NCBI GenBank assembly: GCA_964036195.1
Contig: OZ038451.1
Location: 9,118,529-9,182,528, forward strand
Direction of reading: 5' to 3'
Length of the DNA: 64,000 bases
Source of the DNA: Sphaerolaimus hirsutus
Taxonomy: Eukaryota; Nematoda; Chromadorea; Monhysterida; Sphaerolaimidae
Shown: in pieces, positions 32,336 to 45,683 of the stretch
Position numbering within the stretch: position 1 is the first letter of the stretch
Layout of the letters: the number at the start of each line of letters is the position of its first letter
The notes under the pieces: model-generated
What the model saw: only the letters and a program-made list of their open reading frames with translations
Database searches by the model: none
Told to the model about the DNA's origin: nothing
Program-made: the position numbers and the translations under genes

Positions 32336-33071
32336 TGCAACAAACAGTTGAACAACAGCTAGAAACCGGGCCGGGCGAAAACAAGTGCGCTGCGGCCACA
32401 CCAGCAGAGGCGTGAGTGCGCTGCCGAGGTAGAGGTGGCAAAAATGGAGAAAACATTGTTTAAAAAAAGAATAAATCATCGTGAGCATAACTATGTATTT
32501 GCTGGAATTATCGCCCCCATCCCTTTAGGCATATGATCGATTCGTTGTCTAATTTGAACTAAAATGGCATAGCAATTAAGCATATCTTTGAGATAAGTTG
32601 AAAGGAACACACATGAAAATTTTGAAGAAATAACTACTCCCCCTCGAATAGTCCCCTCGAGCCTGACAAAAAAATACGCACCGCTTCACCCAATGGCGGC
32701 CCACACACTAGTTGACACATGTTTGTCAACTGGTCTGTGTCAACTCAGATTTCGGCTTCACGTGTCGCAGAGCGATCCCCAAATGCACATGCGGCAATGT
32801 TGAAAAATAAATGTTACAGCAAGTACATTGGAATATCGCTGTGGAACGTGAAGCCGAAATCTAGTGTGTGGGTCGCCAATAGTCAACATCCACAGGCTAA
32901 ATCGACCTCAGCAACCCAAAAACAACAAAATCCATCCGCATATTGCCAACTCTGTCAAAATCCAGCCGCCCTCAAAACTCTACAGCCAGCGGGCGGCCGT
33001 ATATCGATCTGCTGCCCAGTTCCCCCAAGCCCATGCACTGCTGGAAACACGTGTGCAGACTTGTTTGCTGG
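32336..33071 (+). other. Possible exons of an unrecognised gene
   Basis: Two segments with exon-like borders: 32336-32411 (acceptor gtgcccccag, donor gtgagtg) and 32912-33071 (acceptor cgacctcag, donor gtctgg). The second has a TPR-like helix in one frame (KLYSQRAAVYRSAAQFPQAH), but all three forward frames are open across it, and the phases of the two segments do not join in that frame. A foldback of the ACACTAGTTGACA family covers 32700-32875 between them. I would treat this as a weak candidate. Confidence 0.25.
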
Positions 33072-33794
33072 GTCTGGGGGCACTCCCAGACCCTGTAAAA
33101 TATCAAATGTCATGCAGTGTCAAAAGTCATGGAAAATGCTCTGCAAAATGGCAACGGCGTTGGGGAAGTTGAAAAGGTATTTAGAAGGGAGAAGTGGTAG
33201 AGTTGAAAGAAAAGTATACTTATAAGTGAGAATTGCAATGGTGAATTAAGTGAATGCCTGTCAGGTCCATGTGAGCTACATAAAAAAATTGTGCTTATTC
33301 AGAGGATGTGGACTGCCAGGTACCTTCTAATTGAATTAAGTCCTAGTGTCACTCCCAGACCTGGTAAAATTCCAGGTAAAATGTCAAATCTTTCTTTACC
33401 AGTTAGTTCACATTTTACAAGGACATTTTATACAACTTTCAACACGTTGCATGATATTCAACAGTGTTTAGGAGTGGCCACAGTATCCAGCAATAGACTT
33501 TTTGTATTAGACAAGAACTACTTAAATTTCGACACAGTGTTAAGGGTACCACAGCATAAATATAAACCCTAAAAGTGACTAGAGCACAGCTGCCACTGTC
33601 ATCTACTGGTTAGGGCAGTGATATTCCATACGAGTTGTCCAACATAAACAGAGAACATTATTGTTGTTGTCCAATATACAAGACCCTGAGCACCCCCCCC
33701 CCAAACAGCCAAATCTGCACAGCAACAGTGAAGCACGCATTCAGTGGAGGCAGGCGCCACAGCACAGTCTCATTCACGTGTATACTGTATTAAG

Positions 33795-33985
33795 GCGGCG
33801 CTTAAATTGGAAACAATCCCACGTGCCAGTCAGTAATTGATGGCGCCAGGCGTGATGCAGATGAATGCAAATTCAACCACTCAGCCGTGTTTGGGAACGC
33901 GTGTGATGAGAGCAATTTGCTGGCGCTCCCATGCGCGTGCATACGGATTTTTTATGGGGGTGTGTAGGGGATAGTATTGAAAGAA
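33795..33985 (+). other. Possible exon, unrecognised
   Basis: After an acceptor (cccacgtgccag, about 33833) one forward frame stays open to a TAG near 33966, with Cys- and Asp-rich content (for example DADECKFNHSAVFGNACDES). Another frame is open as well. There is no family match I can name. Confidence 0.25.
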
Positions 33986-33999
33986 TCTCTGGTGGTTTA

Positions 34000-35525
34000 T
34001 TTTTTTTTAATGAAAAAATAAGATTAGTTATAAGATTCAACTATACCCATTTATCGCGATTTTCTGATATTTAGGATGTACTGAATGTACGTATACTGTC
34101 GTAGACAAAGTATTTAAATGTATTTTAGAAGATAACAATTTTCTAAACGTTCGACGCGGCTCACAATCCTCAGACGCGGCTCATGCCCCCAAACCGATCC
34201 TGAGGCAACGATCCCGAAAAAAAATAAAAAGAACCAATTCCGATCCAGATCACCAATCAAGATCCCGGAAAATCAATCGCATCTACGTTGTGATGTAAAT
34301 GGCACCAACACTTAAGCAGTTACTACGGAGTGGGATATAACGCAGTGGCAAAAATCGGAGACAATTTTCAAAATTTCATTTAATTCTCAACGGATAATCC
34401 AGTCTTACAAATCCAACTTAATTTATCTACAATAAGAAATTTTGACATCAAAAAGTGCTTCCTTTGGGCCGTGAAAAATCAAAATCAACACAACAATTCC
34501 AGTCTTTTAAATTCACACAAAGCGACAAAAAACACAGCCGTACTTTTTGTGCTGGCATCATTCCCGAACCCTGTTGTGCCCCGGTGCAAATTTCAAAGTT
34601 GACAAAAAACACACATTTTTTCGACTGATAAGTGGTACCAAGCACACTTAGAAACGGCAAGTATAAAAATGCAACACTTTGAAATAACTTCTTTGTCACC
34701 TCAACACTTAACACTTGTCAAGTATCAAGTCAATTGTCAAGTAATGTCACTTGGAATTGGCACCAGGAAAGTGACAAATTGCAGCGGAACATTTCGCGGT
34801 GAACTGCCAAGTAAACTGATTAAAATCGTTATCAGTCAAGTTCCAAATGCGAATAAAACCCTAAATGTAACCTGAAATTTGTCACTTGACAAGACACTTT
34901 ACAGCGTTGGAGAATGGCCCGCGATTGGAATCAACACAAAGTGATAAGTGATGCAGATTCACCGACTGGCACAGTGCCAAGAATTTATCAAATGGGGCAA
35001 AATGAAAATGTGACCTGTAGAAGATCGTCGCTTATGTTATTCAACTCCTTAAAAATGGGCACAAATAAGGGCAATTTAATGTAATCACGCAAACTACTAA
35101 GTTTGATGAGAAAATACCGCGTTAAACCAAGGCAAACAATTTAAACGTTAAACAATTTTTAGAACGCAAACATTTAAGAAACACGAGATTACTCCGAATA
35201 AATTCCAGAGGACAGAGAAAGCAAGAGACAGATCAACTTTTCACCACAATAATTTGAAAAACTTGGGTTGGAACAATGGTCGCGCTTTTTCAAGTGTCAA
35301 AACCGGGACCAATTCGACAAGTTGACAAGTCACAAGAAAAGTGAAAGTTATGCGATAGAAAATTTTTTTATTGCAATTTGTTAATTTTTCTCCGGTTTTA
35401 CTTGACACTTGGCAAGTAGCGAGATTCGCACTTGATCGGTTGCGAGTTAAAAAAATAGGAAAAATAATCACTATGAAACACGCAATAAACATTCCGTCTG
35501 AAAAAACAACAGCTAAAAGTGAATA
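34000..35525. other. Intergenic with diverged repeats
   Basis: 34140-34290 carries a GATCCCGAAAA/CCGATCC-type repeat also seen near 2150-2280 and 63400-63530. 34680-34920 and 35290-35420 hold decayed CAAGTTGACAAGT foldbacks. No gene seen. Confidence 0.4.
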
Positions 35526-35533
35526 GTCAGGTG

Positions 35534-35649
35534 TAGTACAAGCGCTATGGCGCTAGCGCCAAAGCAAAAAATGTCATGGCGCTTTTGGCGCTTGGCGCTA
35601 TTTTGCTATGGCGCTTGGGGCCAAACATCTGGCTGTTTTTACATCACTA
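35534..35649. mobile_element. Short GGCGCC-family hAT-like element, near-exact TSD
   Basis: 116 bp from TAGTACAAGCGC to GTTTTTACATCACTA. The flanks gtcaggtg (35526-35533) and gccaggtg (35650-35657) match at 7 of 8. The body is GGCGC units, so this is a minimal copy of the family. Confidence 0.75.
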
Positions 35650-35657
35650 GCCAGGTG

Positions 35658-36370
35658 TTTCCTATTGAACAAATTATTTTTCACATTTCCATAGTACATA
35701 TTACACATGTCCAAACATTTAAATTTAAATTTAAAGAAATCAAAGACGTGCGCTCTAAAAAGACATTGGCGTTTTCAACGCCAATAAAAACACATTGGCG
35801 CAAGTGAGCAAATCTCCAAATGCAACGCATTTACAACAAAATTGCAATGGAAAATAGCGGAAATTGAATTGGTCAATGAGATGTTATTTTACATCTTCAA
35901 GAGAAAAAGAGCATAGACGTAATACGAATATCATGTTTAAAATCGATTGCGGTTAGGGCGATATCATTTTTATTTATATCCAGAAAATCAGCACATTTTT
36001 GAAACTTCTGCTTTCAATAATCAATTTGAGAAGCTCGTTGTGCTAGATTTACTACGGTGACTTTATACGATGAGGCACAGTCATTTATGTGTGCACTGGC
36101 ATTGCGCCAATTGTAAGTCATGAATGCAAATTTCAATTTTTTGCACATATGAACTTCACAATGAAGCTCTCCACTCTTGGCATGCTGCCAGGTGAACTGT
36201 GCATGGCATACAAAACAAAACGCTCAAATTATGCAAAATTGAAACTGCGAAAATGACTGTCGCCCGAACCCTAACGACAATCTAGAACCAACATTACGCC
36301 AAAAAACTACGAAAACAAAATGCAACAACACAGAAAAAATCAGTCACAAAATACGATATTAACCCACCAG
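35658..36370. other. 3' flank of the PPM1D-like gene
   Basis: AT-rich. No exon was recognised. It would hold the 3' UTR if 36371-36547 is the last coding exon. Confidence 0.35.
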
Positions 36371-36547
36371 TCACTGCCACCTTTTACTCAAATTAGTTAG
36401 AAAATTCCACGGAAACCTGGCCTTTTTGGCTGGCGGGGGGTTGGCGCCAGAAAATGTGGCGTCACTGGGGCCTGGCGCCGAAAAATGTTCGCTCAGTTTG
36501 CGTTTCAGGGTAAACGGACCGCCGCCGCGCGCAGACTGTTTTAGTGA
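36371..36547 (-). CDS. Candidate last coding exon of the PPM1D-like phosphatase
   Basis: The acceptor cacatttcag precedes a 58-codon open stretch ending in TGA. It is basic and proline-rich with two nuclear-signal-like clusters (LKRKLSE and PPAKKARF). Vertebrate PPM1D has comparable KR/KK clusters in its C-terminal tail (family knowledge). It can join exon 14 directly (phase 0) or through 37140-37076. The alternative is an early end at 37072. Confidence 0.55.
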   Translation of the reverse strand, partial: SLKQSARGGGPFTLKRKLSEHFSAPGPSDATFSGANPPPAKKARFPWNFLTNLSKRWQ

Positions 36548-39500
36548 CTGAAATGTGGACAAATTTGTGAAAATGCAGTTGGAAATACAATAGAATTTTA
36601 CTATTTTTGAATTGAAGGTTCCATTAAACTGGTGGACTCTCGCTTTCGCTAATTAAAAATCTAAGGGAAATTTGATGCTAGTAGATATTTTGGTACCCAG
36701 ATCTATAATTGTTTTTATTTATATTTTCGATGAACATTTGAAAGATGGAGATTTTTACTCACTCAATTCACTCCAAAAAAACTGTTTGACAATTCTAACC
36801 TCCAAAATTTTTGGGCTATATACATCCAATTCTCACCCCTTTGAACATTATCATACGGATTTTTCACTTTTTCTGCCACCTACACCTTGAGAAAGCCTTA
36901 TATACTGAACCCACCCCCGAAAAAAGTGCGTTTCAGCTATGTATTTGCCATCTATCGAGCCCCCGTGAGGGTCCAAATCCCCGCACCACGATACATAGAA
37001 ATCAGCAAAAAAATGCACAAAACCAACTCTATGATGAGTATACATGGTAGGTTGATTGAGTCGACTACCTATCACTTCAGCGTATCTGTCCCCATTGAGG
37101 ACCAAATTGGCACCGGACGCCGACGTCGGCGTTTGCGTGGCTCGGTTGAAAGTAGGGTCGGATGTGTTCAGAAACTGCGCAATTGGAAGCGGTTTTCTTT
37201 GGCGGTGTTTTTAGTGCCTTACACACTGGATTTCAACGTAAATTTCAAAAACTCACAAATAATCTTTTAACGCATTTGAGTCTATCAAAAAGTTATTTTT
37301 AATCTCCAGCAAATGTGGTTGACGGATCCCTCATTTCGGTAAATTCAAAGGTGATTTTGGAGCTATCAAAATTTGGTTTGAAAACTAAAGCCCAGCCCAG
37401 TAAAGGAAATTCCTGAGCCAAAATCAGTCGTTTATGACCCTTACTCACTTCTTCCCCCTGCTGCAGCGGAGGTCCAGAATTAGGTTCACAAGATGTTGGC
37501 CTGTTGCCAAGTGTGCCCTGCATGGGCGACTTCCCGTTGCCCGACACCTTCCTGAACGATTTCCGCGAGCACTTTGAGCTGTTTTTGGTCGTCGACGAAC
37601 GGAGGGAACGCATACGCCACAGGCGTCCGCCCACGTTTGCTGCCACCTGAATTGTTTGGGGGGTTGTATTCGAGGTGGATGGTGTGAAATAAAGAATCTA
37701 TCTATCCCGAAGCATAATTTTTGGCCGCTAATATCCCGTAAACAACTCTCCCCCAGTCAACAACCAGTCAGTCTAGCTGCAGCGATTTCTGAGAATTTTG
37801 CACAAATTTTCACCCAAATTCGCAAATTTTCGCAACTTTTGCCAATCTATCTATCGGAGTCCAAATATACAAAATACAAAAGAAGGGCGTATCCAGGAGA
37901 TAATTTCAGGGGCGCATTGGATACACCGGAAATTCTGATCGAATTATCGTCGCACTATATGGTAGTGACAAATTACGCCCCAAAAACACACCTTTGCAGC
38001 AGCCCGCGACCCCCTGGCACTCCCACTACCCCTCCATCCGGGGGTAGCTTTACCCCCTCTCGAAGCGACGGGGGTCACCTTGGCGCGGGGGGTGCGCCCC
38101 CTGACCGCCGATCTCAAACACCTTTTCCTACATTCCGACCAGCGGGTGTTCGGAGTATTCGCTGGCGTGGCGCCAACATCGAAAGTGGGCGGAGTCGAGG
38201 CTAAAAGTTGATCCAATTCGGTCCGTCGATGCGTTTTCGTCGCGCTTTTGATGCCCGGCGTGTTGTTGGCGCGGCCGCGGCGCCTGTGAACGGTGCCAAT
38301 TTTGGTTTTGGGTGAATTGTTACACATCGTATTTCGATGAATAAATGGTGCGAAGAATTCACCATAGTGACAAAATGTATTCGGATGAGAAATAATTTTT
38401 TCAGACGGGCTAGGTAAATCCCAGTGCAAAGTTTTTCAAACTTTTTTTAACTTAAAAACGGGGTCATTAACAAAACGTTTTCCCATCCCTTACGTTCAAT
38501 TCCCCCACGAACCTAGCAGCCCCTCTCTGCATATCCTGCCGTCCAGCAGACTCAAATCGCTCCCTACCACCAGGCTCGAAATCCTGCTCCCTAACACCAC
38601 CAAATCCATCTGGCTCAGTGCCAGAATCTATGTAGAAGGCGGGTTGTCTTTTCGCTCGCGGACTCAGAATCAATTCGTGATCCTGATCCGAATCGGGGTC
38701 GTCTTGATCGGGCGTGGGCTGCGGGAATTTTGATTAGATGAGCTTTTTAAATATACTTTTGGGTGTGTTAGTGTTTAGTGGTATTTATAATCCAGTGATT
38801 TGGAATGGTGCTCGATAAGTCATGTATTATTTTGGCAGTGAGCCAACGATAAATAACGCATTAAGACATTAAACAACTATTTAAGCAACGCGTTTTATCA
38901 TCACTTCACGATAGTGACATGTCAGTTATCATTGGCACACTGCCAACGTGAACCGCGCTTGAAAAGTGTCAAGTCATTAGAGTACAATAAGTTAGAGTTG
39001 ACTGATCGATTTACTCAATAAAAGTAAAAATTGTAAATACTAAAATATCAATATTGCAACTAAAGAAAAGATCAATTGTCGAAACCAAACCTATTAAACA
39101 TTCCAAGAAGGTGCAAAAACTCACTTTGGCACTTTTCACCATGTGTCGGGTAACCCGTGAGAAATTAGTTTCCGAGGGGGCGGGGTCTGGAGGGGGCGGG
39201 GACTCTTCCACGCGGTATCCCATTTCCTTGGCCCATTGCCGATTCATGCGACGCACCTGGGTTTTTGTGAAAAAAATATTTAAAAAAATAAATTGTACTA
39301 TTTAAATATGTAGGTGGAAGAGAAATGGGAAAAAAATTATGGCTGACATTATTGTACCGGGGGAATATGCTCTCGTAGATGAAATAGGTTTTTGAACATG
39401 GACCTACGCAAATGCAGAAACCCGCTAATGCGTTAAAAATATATTTAACGAACATAACGCGCTTGAAGTTAAACCGTTAATCAACTGTTTGCAACTCGGC

Positions 39501-42500
39501 TGTTAATTAAGATGAAAAAGTAAGACCAGCATGCGAACGGTAACACTAATACATAATTCCGCAAAATTTACCATTATTCTTTCCATTGATAAAGTTTACA
39601 TCAAATGTTTACTTCATTTGGTTCATGTTTGTGGAATTTTGACGATAACATTTCTGCACGCGCAAAAAATAAAACGTCCGAACGCATAACTAAATTCACA
39701 AAAACAAAAAATAAAACCACCTTAGCACAACCCAAGCCATGTTTTTTACACTGATACTGCTGCGGGTAATTGTCCATACTAGAGCAATTATTTTGAATCC
39801 GATTTGAATTTTGAGCATTCACATCGCTGGGGCCCGTGCGATATTGCGCCAGTGACGGACTTCGGTCCAAATAGGGATAGTGTCTTTTTCTACTGATTGG
39901 GCTGATTTTCGATGGGGACATGGCGTCACTTGGTGGCTCTTGGTCCTGAAATGAAAAAAGTGTGTTGGAAATGTGATATTTGTTTTGTGAATGTTAGAGT
40001 GTGAATTTCCGCAAAATTTCCGTTTTGGATACAAAAATGGAATTTGGTGCTAGCGCCAAGGCGAACATAGTGTCACTGAAAAATGGTATAATGCACCTTG
40101 AACGCCAATGGCACTTTCTGCTTTGGCGCTAGCACCAAATTCAAAACTTTTACTACGCAACTTGTTAACCCTTTTTTGGGCCGTCATTCTGATATGCTAG
40201 TTGATCTAGTCTTTTTCTGTTTTTTTTTCTATACTGAAAGTGAAGTAATTTTGTTAAAAACTACATATTTGAGTTATAGATTCTGGGCAAGAAGAATTTC
40301 TCCACACAAAGCTGTAAACTGTCTGAAGGCTAAAAATAGAATATTATTGCTCATATTGATCAGTTCTTACTACGTCCATATGGGGAATCGGATGTTATTT
40401 AGTAGTTTCCTGCGAAAAAAAAGAAATTCTCGCAGACATTGGAACTTTTTTGTATTTTAATTAAGTCGAAAAATACTTGGAATTGACTTAAACGTCACTT
40501 GAGGTGGTGAATTATTTCTTTTTAATTTTCACGCAGTTCCACAAACACAGGACAAAAAGTGGCAGCATTCCCGGCTACTTGATTTACAAATTTTCTGACA
40601 TTGCGTACCAGTATAAAAACAACAATGTCGGGATAATAATCAATAAATATTAATAACAACTTTCCCCACTACAAAATTTCAATTTCAAATAAAAACTCGC
40701 AAATTTCTAACACAAAACAACACTAGCAAGCACAAACCTGTCCCTTATCCACCGCGCTATTCAACATATCGGCCGCCATGCGCAGGGCCGGCGCGCTGGA
40801 CACGGTGCCCAAGCTTGTGTCCGGCATGGTGTTCTCCGAGCTGTTCGCGGCGGGTTTTGTTGGTGAGCCCCTGTCTCGGTCACCGCGCAGACTGGGAAGT
40901 TAGGTTTGGGTTGGGTTTGTTTGGAACTACGCGTACCTTTCAGTTGACACCGCGTGTCAACTGGTTTCATTCAAAATTCAAAATTCCGGCATTTCTCACT
41001 CCAGCACCCCCAAACCAACCAAAAAGACCCCTGGCGGCCACTATACAATGCTGGTTTAATAGGACTCCCCGAACTGGAATATGGATTCGAGGGGTGTTCA
41101 GGCACATAGGTGGCAAATCCCGGGCCCCTGTAGCTTATGGCAGCTTCTAAGGCAGCTGGAGACACGTCGTGCGCGCGCACCTGAGTCGAGATTGCATGGG
41201 AACGGTTCGAATTTCATTTTTTGTTGAATTTTTGCATTTTTTGTGCAGTGTTCAAAACTGACGTTTGATTTGAATAACATGAGAAGTGACAAGACAATTG
41301 TGTGAAAAGTACCATTCAGTTGGTTGCTGGTGAGAAGGTTTTTCATGATTTTGACTCATTTTGATTTTTCAAACTGATTTTGTTTTAAAGAAATCAAGCA
41401 TCTAAATATACACCCCCCCCCCCCGACCAACCGGTGGACCCCCCTCAGGAGCATCGACCGCGCCGGCATAGTACAGCTGCATGGGCAAAGTGGGCAGGGG
41501 CAGGGTTCTGCAGGGCGTGATGCACACCATGCTGTCGGGCGCCGTGCTCAACTGAGTGTCGATGTCGATGTCTAGGGGGTTGGCATCTTTGCCGGGGGTT
41601 AATTGGCTGCTGTGGGGCTCGTCGAAGATCACCTGTGGAGGGTTTGAGGGGGGATATTGCAAATGGGCAGGGAAATGTTCTTTTGAAAGGGTGATTTATA
41701 TATTTAGTTGCATTTTTCTATTGTAGCGCGTACGTATGAGTGAATTATTCGATAGTCTAGGATTTTTCGAAATTTTAAATTTTTCAAAGACGAAAAGAGC
41801 CCGGATATCTGACAACAATTATCGCTTCGGGCACAAATTTTCCGCCAAAAGTATAAAAACATATAAAAACCCACCGCGACAGCAGTTATGTTGTCGGCGC
41901 GCATAAACGACCACGATCTGAGCGCATGTCTGACCAACCAGCGCGCGTGGTTTGAGTGAGATCGATTCTGAGCATTTTGATTGAATTTTTTTATGAATTA
42001 TCCAATATTTTACGATATGACAACTCGAAGGGGATGCGGAAATGTTTCAAAATTGGAAGGTAAAATGAACTGTTTTATTTATGGGGTATTTATGCGTTTA
42101 AAAGGATGTTTCTAGAGTAGACGTTCTGAAAAGAAATTCTTCTCAATTTTTATCGTTATAGCAATTCATAGCCGTTATTTATCAAAATCGCCTGTCACTT
42201 TACTTGCTACACAACTTTTCCCTCACTTGACCACGTAGAATTGGTCCTACACAAACTTGACAACTTTCCCCCAAAAACTCACCAAATTAACCGGTTTTCC
42301 AGCCCTCCACCTGACCGCCTGCTCGGCCCACTCGTGCGCATTGACAATGTCAATCGCATTTTGAGGTCTCATGACATTTGTCAAACCATCGGAGCCCAAA
42401 ATCATGCACGCGTGTGTCTCATTTAACTCGATCACGTGTGTGTCGGGCGTCGGGCTGACTACGTACTCGGATGTCATGTGATTGTATGACCAGAGATCTC

Positions 42501-45285
42501 CTAGGGAACGAGCCACGGCTAGGAAAGGGATTCGCTCACTGGCGACGCCCGGGGGCCCGTCTTGACCACCGGAGTTTCTGGGGGCGGAGTTTTGTATTTT
42601 TTTTGTATTTTTCAGATTGGCCCTGCGCACACTAGTTTTCACACGAAATTTCGAAAACTCATAAATGAGTTTTGAACGTGTTTGAGTATTCTACAATGAG
42701 TCATATTTATTCTCCGTCAATTGCAACTGACGACCACCTGATTAGGGAAAGCTCAAACACGTTCAAAGCTCGTTCAAAGCTCGAGTTTTCGATATTTCGT
42801 GTGAAAACTAATGTTTTAGAGATCAGTTGATATCGCTTAATTAAAAAATTTATTGTTTTTTGAATGCTTATTTAAAATTTATTTTTATTTAATAAATTAT
42901 TTCAAGTAACGTACACTAGAAAAAGTTCCCGCAAAAATAGTCCCAAGTATCCACACACTAATCCAGCGCCCCCAAACCCAACCTGTGCCACACAACTCTC
43001 ATAACATTAGCTTTTTGCATAACTTCCCCGCCGCTGCGCTCAATCCGACCCCTCTCCAGTGGACACTCGGGTTTGTGTTCGCGGGTTACAACCCGCCCGC
43101 TGTAGTTGACAATTGGACGACCAACTGTGTGGGCGGAGCCTGAAATGTTTTTTCCTTCATTTTTTAATGAAATGTGTGAAAAATGTGCTTAGAGAAGGGG
43201 GTCTGAAAAAAAGGGTTGGGAAAGCTCCAGCTGTGATCTGTCCCATACTCAGGTTTGTTATCTAAATATTTATCTACATGTTGAGAATCCTTATCTATAT
43301 GTTAAGAAGAAAATTAGGCTACAACTCCTGAACAAATTTTGAGCGATGTCGATCACGTTTTCATTATAAAAAAAACAGCAAACATCTCACCTCACAAAAT
43401 GTGCCATTTTTGACTAATTTCACCTAGCTTTAGCCTCCCCCGGTTCGGCTTCTGTAGTTGCAAAAACATATTGAACCCCGAGAACCCCCCCCCCCCCCCG
43501 AATCTACGATACCCTATAAAAGACCCCCACCCAAAAAGTACCCCACAGCAAACAAACCAGTTCTATTCCTTTCGCCCAACATGACAGCGGAATCGCCCAC
43601 ATGGCCAACGTACAATTTTCCGCGCATTACAATGGCAACACTGGCTGTTGTTCCAGCTGTAGACCGGTATCCAGATGTTGTTCGCGGCCATGTGTCTGGG
43701 TGGGGGGGGGGGGTAAATTTTGAATTTTTGGGTGACATTTTTAAGGGTCTATTGCTTGTTGAGAATTCTTATGTAGCCTTGGAAAGTAGGGTTCAAACTT
43801 TTCTTGGGGTCGTTTTCATGGAAAAAGTATATATTTTTGCAATTCCTATTACGACACAGGCACAAGGACGTATCCAGGGGGGGGGGGCGGGGGGGGCTGC
43901 AGCCCCCCCCCTTCCCGGGGTGAGACCTAAAAAGTCCCGGAAAATGCAACTTTTCATGTATATTTTTCTATGTTTCTCAAAATTTTTGCGCGCAAGCGCG
44001 CAATGTCTTCCCGATGCATTGTATTTTCAGCGGATCGGTCCCTGTAAACAAAGGTCCTCGGAAATGAGCATATTTTTGCCACTTTCGCTGTATATGTATG
44101 CATATTTACATACATATAAAGCGGTTCCTGGCGCCTGCGCCAACGCCAATAACGCCATGGTGCAGCGCCTTTGTATGGCGCCAGCGCCAAAACACCTTTC
44201 CGTCCCTATATAGGGAAAAATTCTAGGGGGGGGGGGCTGAGCCCCCCCCGTTCGCCGGGCTCCGTAAACAAGCAGCCCCCCCCCCCGCTCAAAAATCCTG
44301 GATACGTCCCTGCACAGGCAGTTTGATTTGTGTTTGATTCACATCCACAGGTCACTTGCACAGACTTCAAGTGCCCTTTCAAGTGAATGTTTGAACATTT
44401 TCAGGGTATTTCACAACTTTGAACTTTTCGAACCGGTCATATCAAATTTGACTCCAAAAAACAAGCACCCCTCAAACCCACCAACAACCCTATTCATCTG
44501 ATCATGTGTAATCAAAAAGCCACTTTCAATCGCTTTCAAAATATCCTGGTCGCTTCTTTCCGGGTCAAACTTTTCATTCGCAACTATATTGCGCATCAAA
44601 TGTTCCCTGGCAAATTGTGCCGCGTGTGAGCCCCCGTGCCCGTCGTAAACGCCGAAATATGTCCATAGAATTTCGTTTGTTAATGGATCACGTTCGCAGT
44701 GGATTTGCACTCGATCTTCCATGTATTTTCGGCCGCCCTGCGAGAATTTGTTTTTTGTTGTTGTGGATTTTGGGAAATGAAAGGGATGGTGTTTTTAAAC
44801 CGTTTTTTTAAACGTGGGTATTATTAAAACACATCGAAACCGTTTTTATAAATGTCTAATGTCCCCTGAGAAATCCAGGTGCCAGTTCCACAAATTGAGA
44901 AGTGAGGAGTAAAATTTGCAAAAGCGAAGTGAAATGGCAAGTAAATTGACAAAAGCGAAGTAAAAAAATGAAGAAAAAAAAAGTTTTTTCCTTTCGCTTT
45001 TACCAATTTCCTTATCAATTCATTTCTCACTTTTCATTTCAAATTGTATTTGCCATTCCACTTCTCAATTTGCGGAACTGGTCCCGGCCGTGGTTTCATA
45101 AAATAATCACATCTACCAACCTGATTAGCGCAAACAGTCACGCGCATGTGTCTGCCATAAATACTCGCTTGTGGCGCCCCGATCGCGCCACTAGTAGGCG
45201 GGGCGTCGGACACATGCGACCCGCCCAGCCCGCTGTCGGCATCTTCTGAAGTGCACACGGCGCCCGAGCGCACGCAGCGGACCAT
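36371..45285 (-). CDS. PPM1D: PPM1D/Wip1-like PP2C serine/threonine phosphatase
   Basis: Exons in phase: 45285-45121, 44737-44482, 43695-43558, 43139-42983, 42577-42292, 41967-41875, 41632-41432, 41180-41020, 40870-40738, 39945-39721, 39256-39125, 38718-38513, 38283-37992, 37646-37449 (or -37445). The end is either 37140-37072 with a stop, or 37140-37076 plus 36371-36547. Length is about 900-960 residues against about 600 in vertebrates. Wip1 is a nuclear, metal-dependent phosphatase that turns off p53/ATM and p38 signalling (family knowledge). PP2C motifs seen: [101 protein letters not shown]; the metal-binding Asp residues are all present. The proline-rich insertion between ED and DGHGG of vertebrate Wip1 is missing. 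Exons 7-14 encode a long, low-similarity tail; the start of exon 13 is uncertain. Confidence 0.9.
42613..42825. repeat. Foldback with CACACTAGTTTTCACACGAAA ends in PPM1D intron
   Basis: Left arm acactagttttcacacgaaa is repeated inverted as tttcgtgtgaaaactaatg. Inner arms share TTTGAACGTGTTTGAG. It lies between exons 42577 and 42983. Confidence 0.7.
43863..44312. mobile_element. hAT-like element, poly-G/poly-C blocks, TSD cacaggca
   Basis: Starts CAAGGACGTATCCAGG and ends CCTGGATACGTCCCTG. The duplication cacaggca is exact (43855-43862 and 44313-44320). It lies in the PPM1D intron between exons 2 and 3, inverted relative to the 13140-13596 copy. It includes a GGCGCC-type segment near 44125-44190. 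Confidence 0.92.
44876..45086. repeat. Foldback, CAGGTGCCAGTTCCACAA ends
   Basis: Starts CAGGTGCCAGTTCCACAA and ends TTGCGGAACTGGTCCC, with GCAAAAGCGAAGT units. It lies in the first coding intron of the PPM1D-like gene. Confidence 0.75.
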
Positions 45286-45683
45286 TTTCTGTTTTGGGAG
45301 GATTTTTACAGGAGTGATGGAAAATGATGATAAAATAAATTTATGTATACAAGCATTTTTGATCTGAAAACGACTCTTGTGATGGTAATATTTTTTTCAT
45401 TTGTATTTTCACGCATTCACATGAATTGATGCTTTATTCTAAATTTCCGATTTATTTAGGGTTAATAAGAAAAGTGGATTTTCCATAGAGAGCGAGACTG
45501 AGATGCTTTTTTTTGGGGGGGGGGGGGTGTTAAAGTTGCGGTGCGGCGCTTGAGTAGCTTATTGATCTCCTTTTAATTTGCACTTGATTCCATTTTTCTT
45601 ATTAATTTCAAGTCAATAATCAACTCATAAAGCTTCATTTCGCACATTACATGAATAAAATAAGAACGCAAAAAGAAACCAAC

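Noticed and set aside
42983-44737. PPM1D exon 2 ending at the first GT (44489)
   Set aside because: It leaves the wrong phase for exon 3; the donor seven bases further (after 44482) restores both frame and gap-free alignment.
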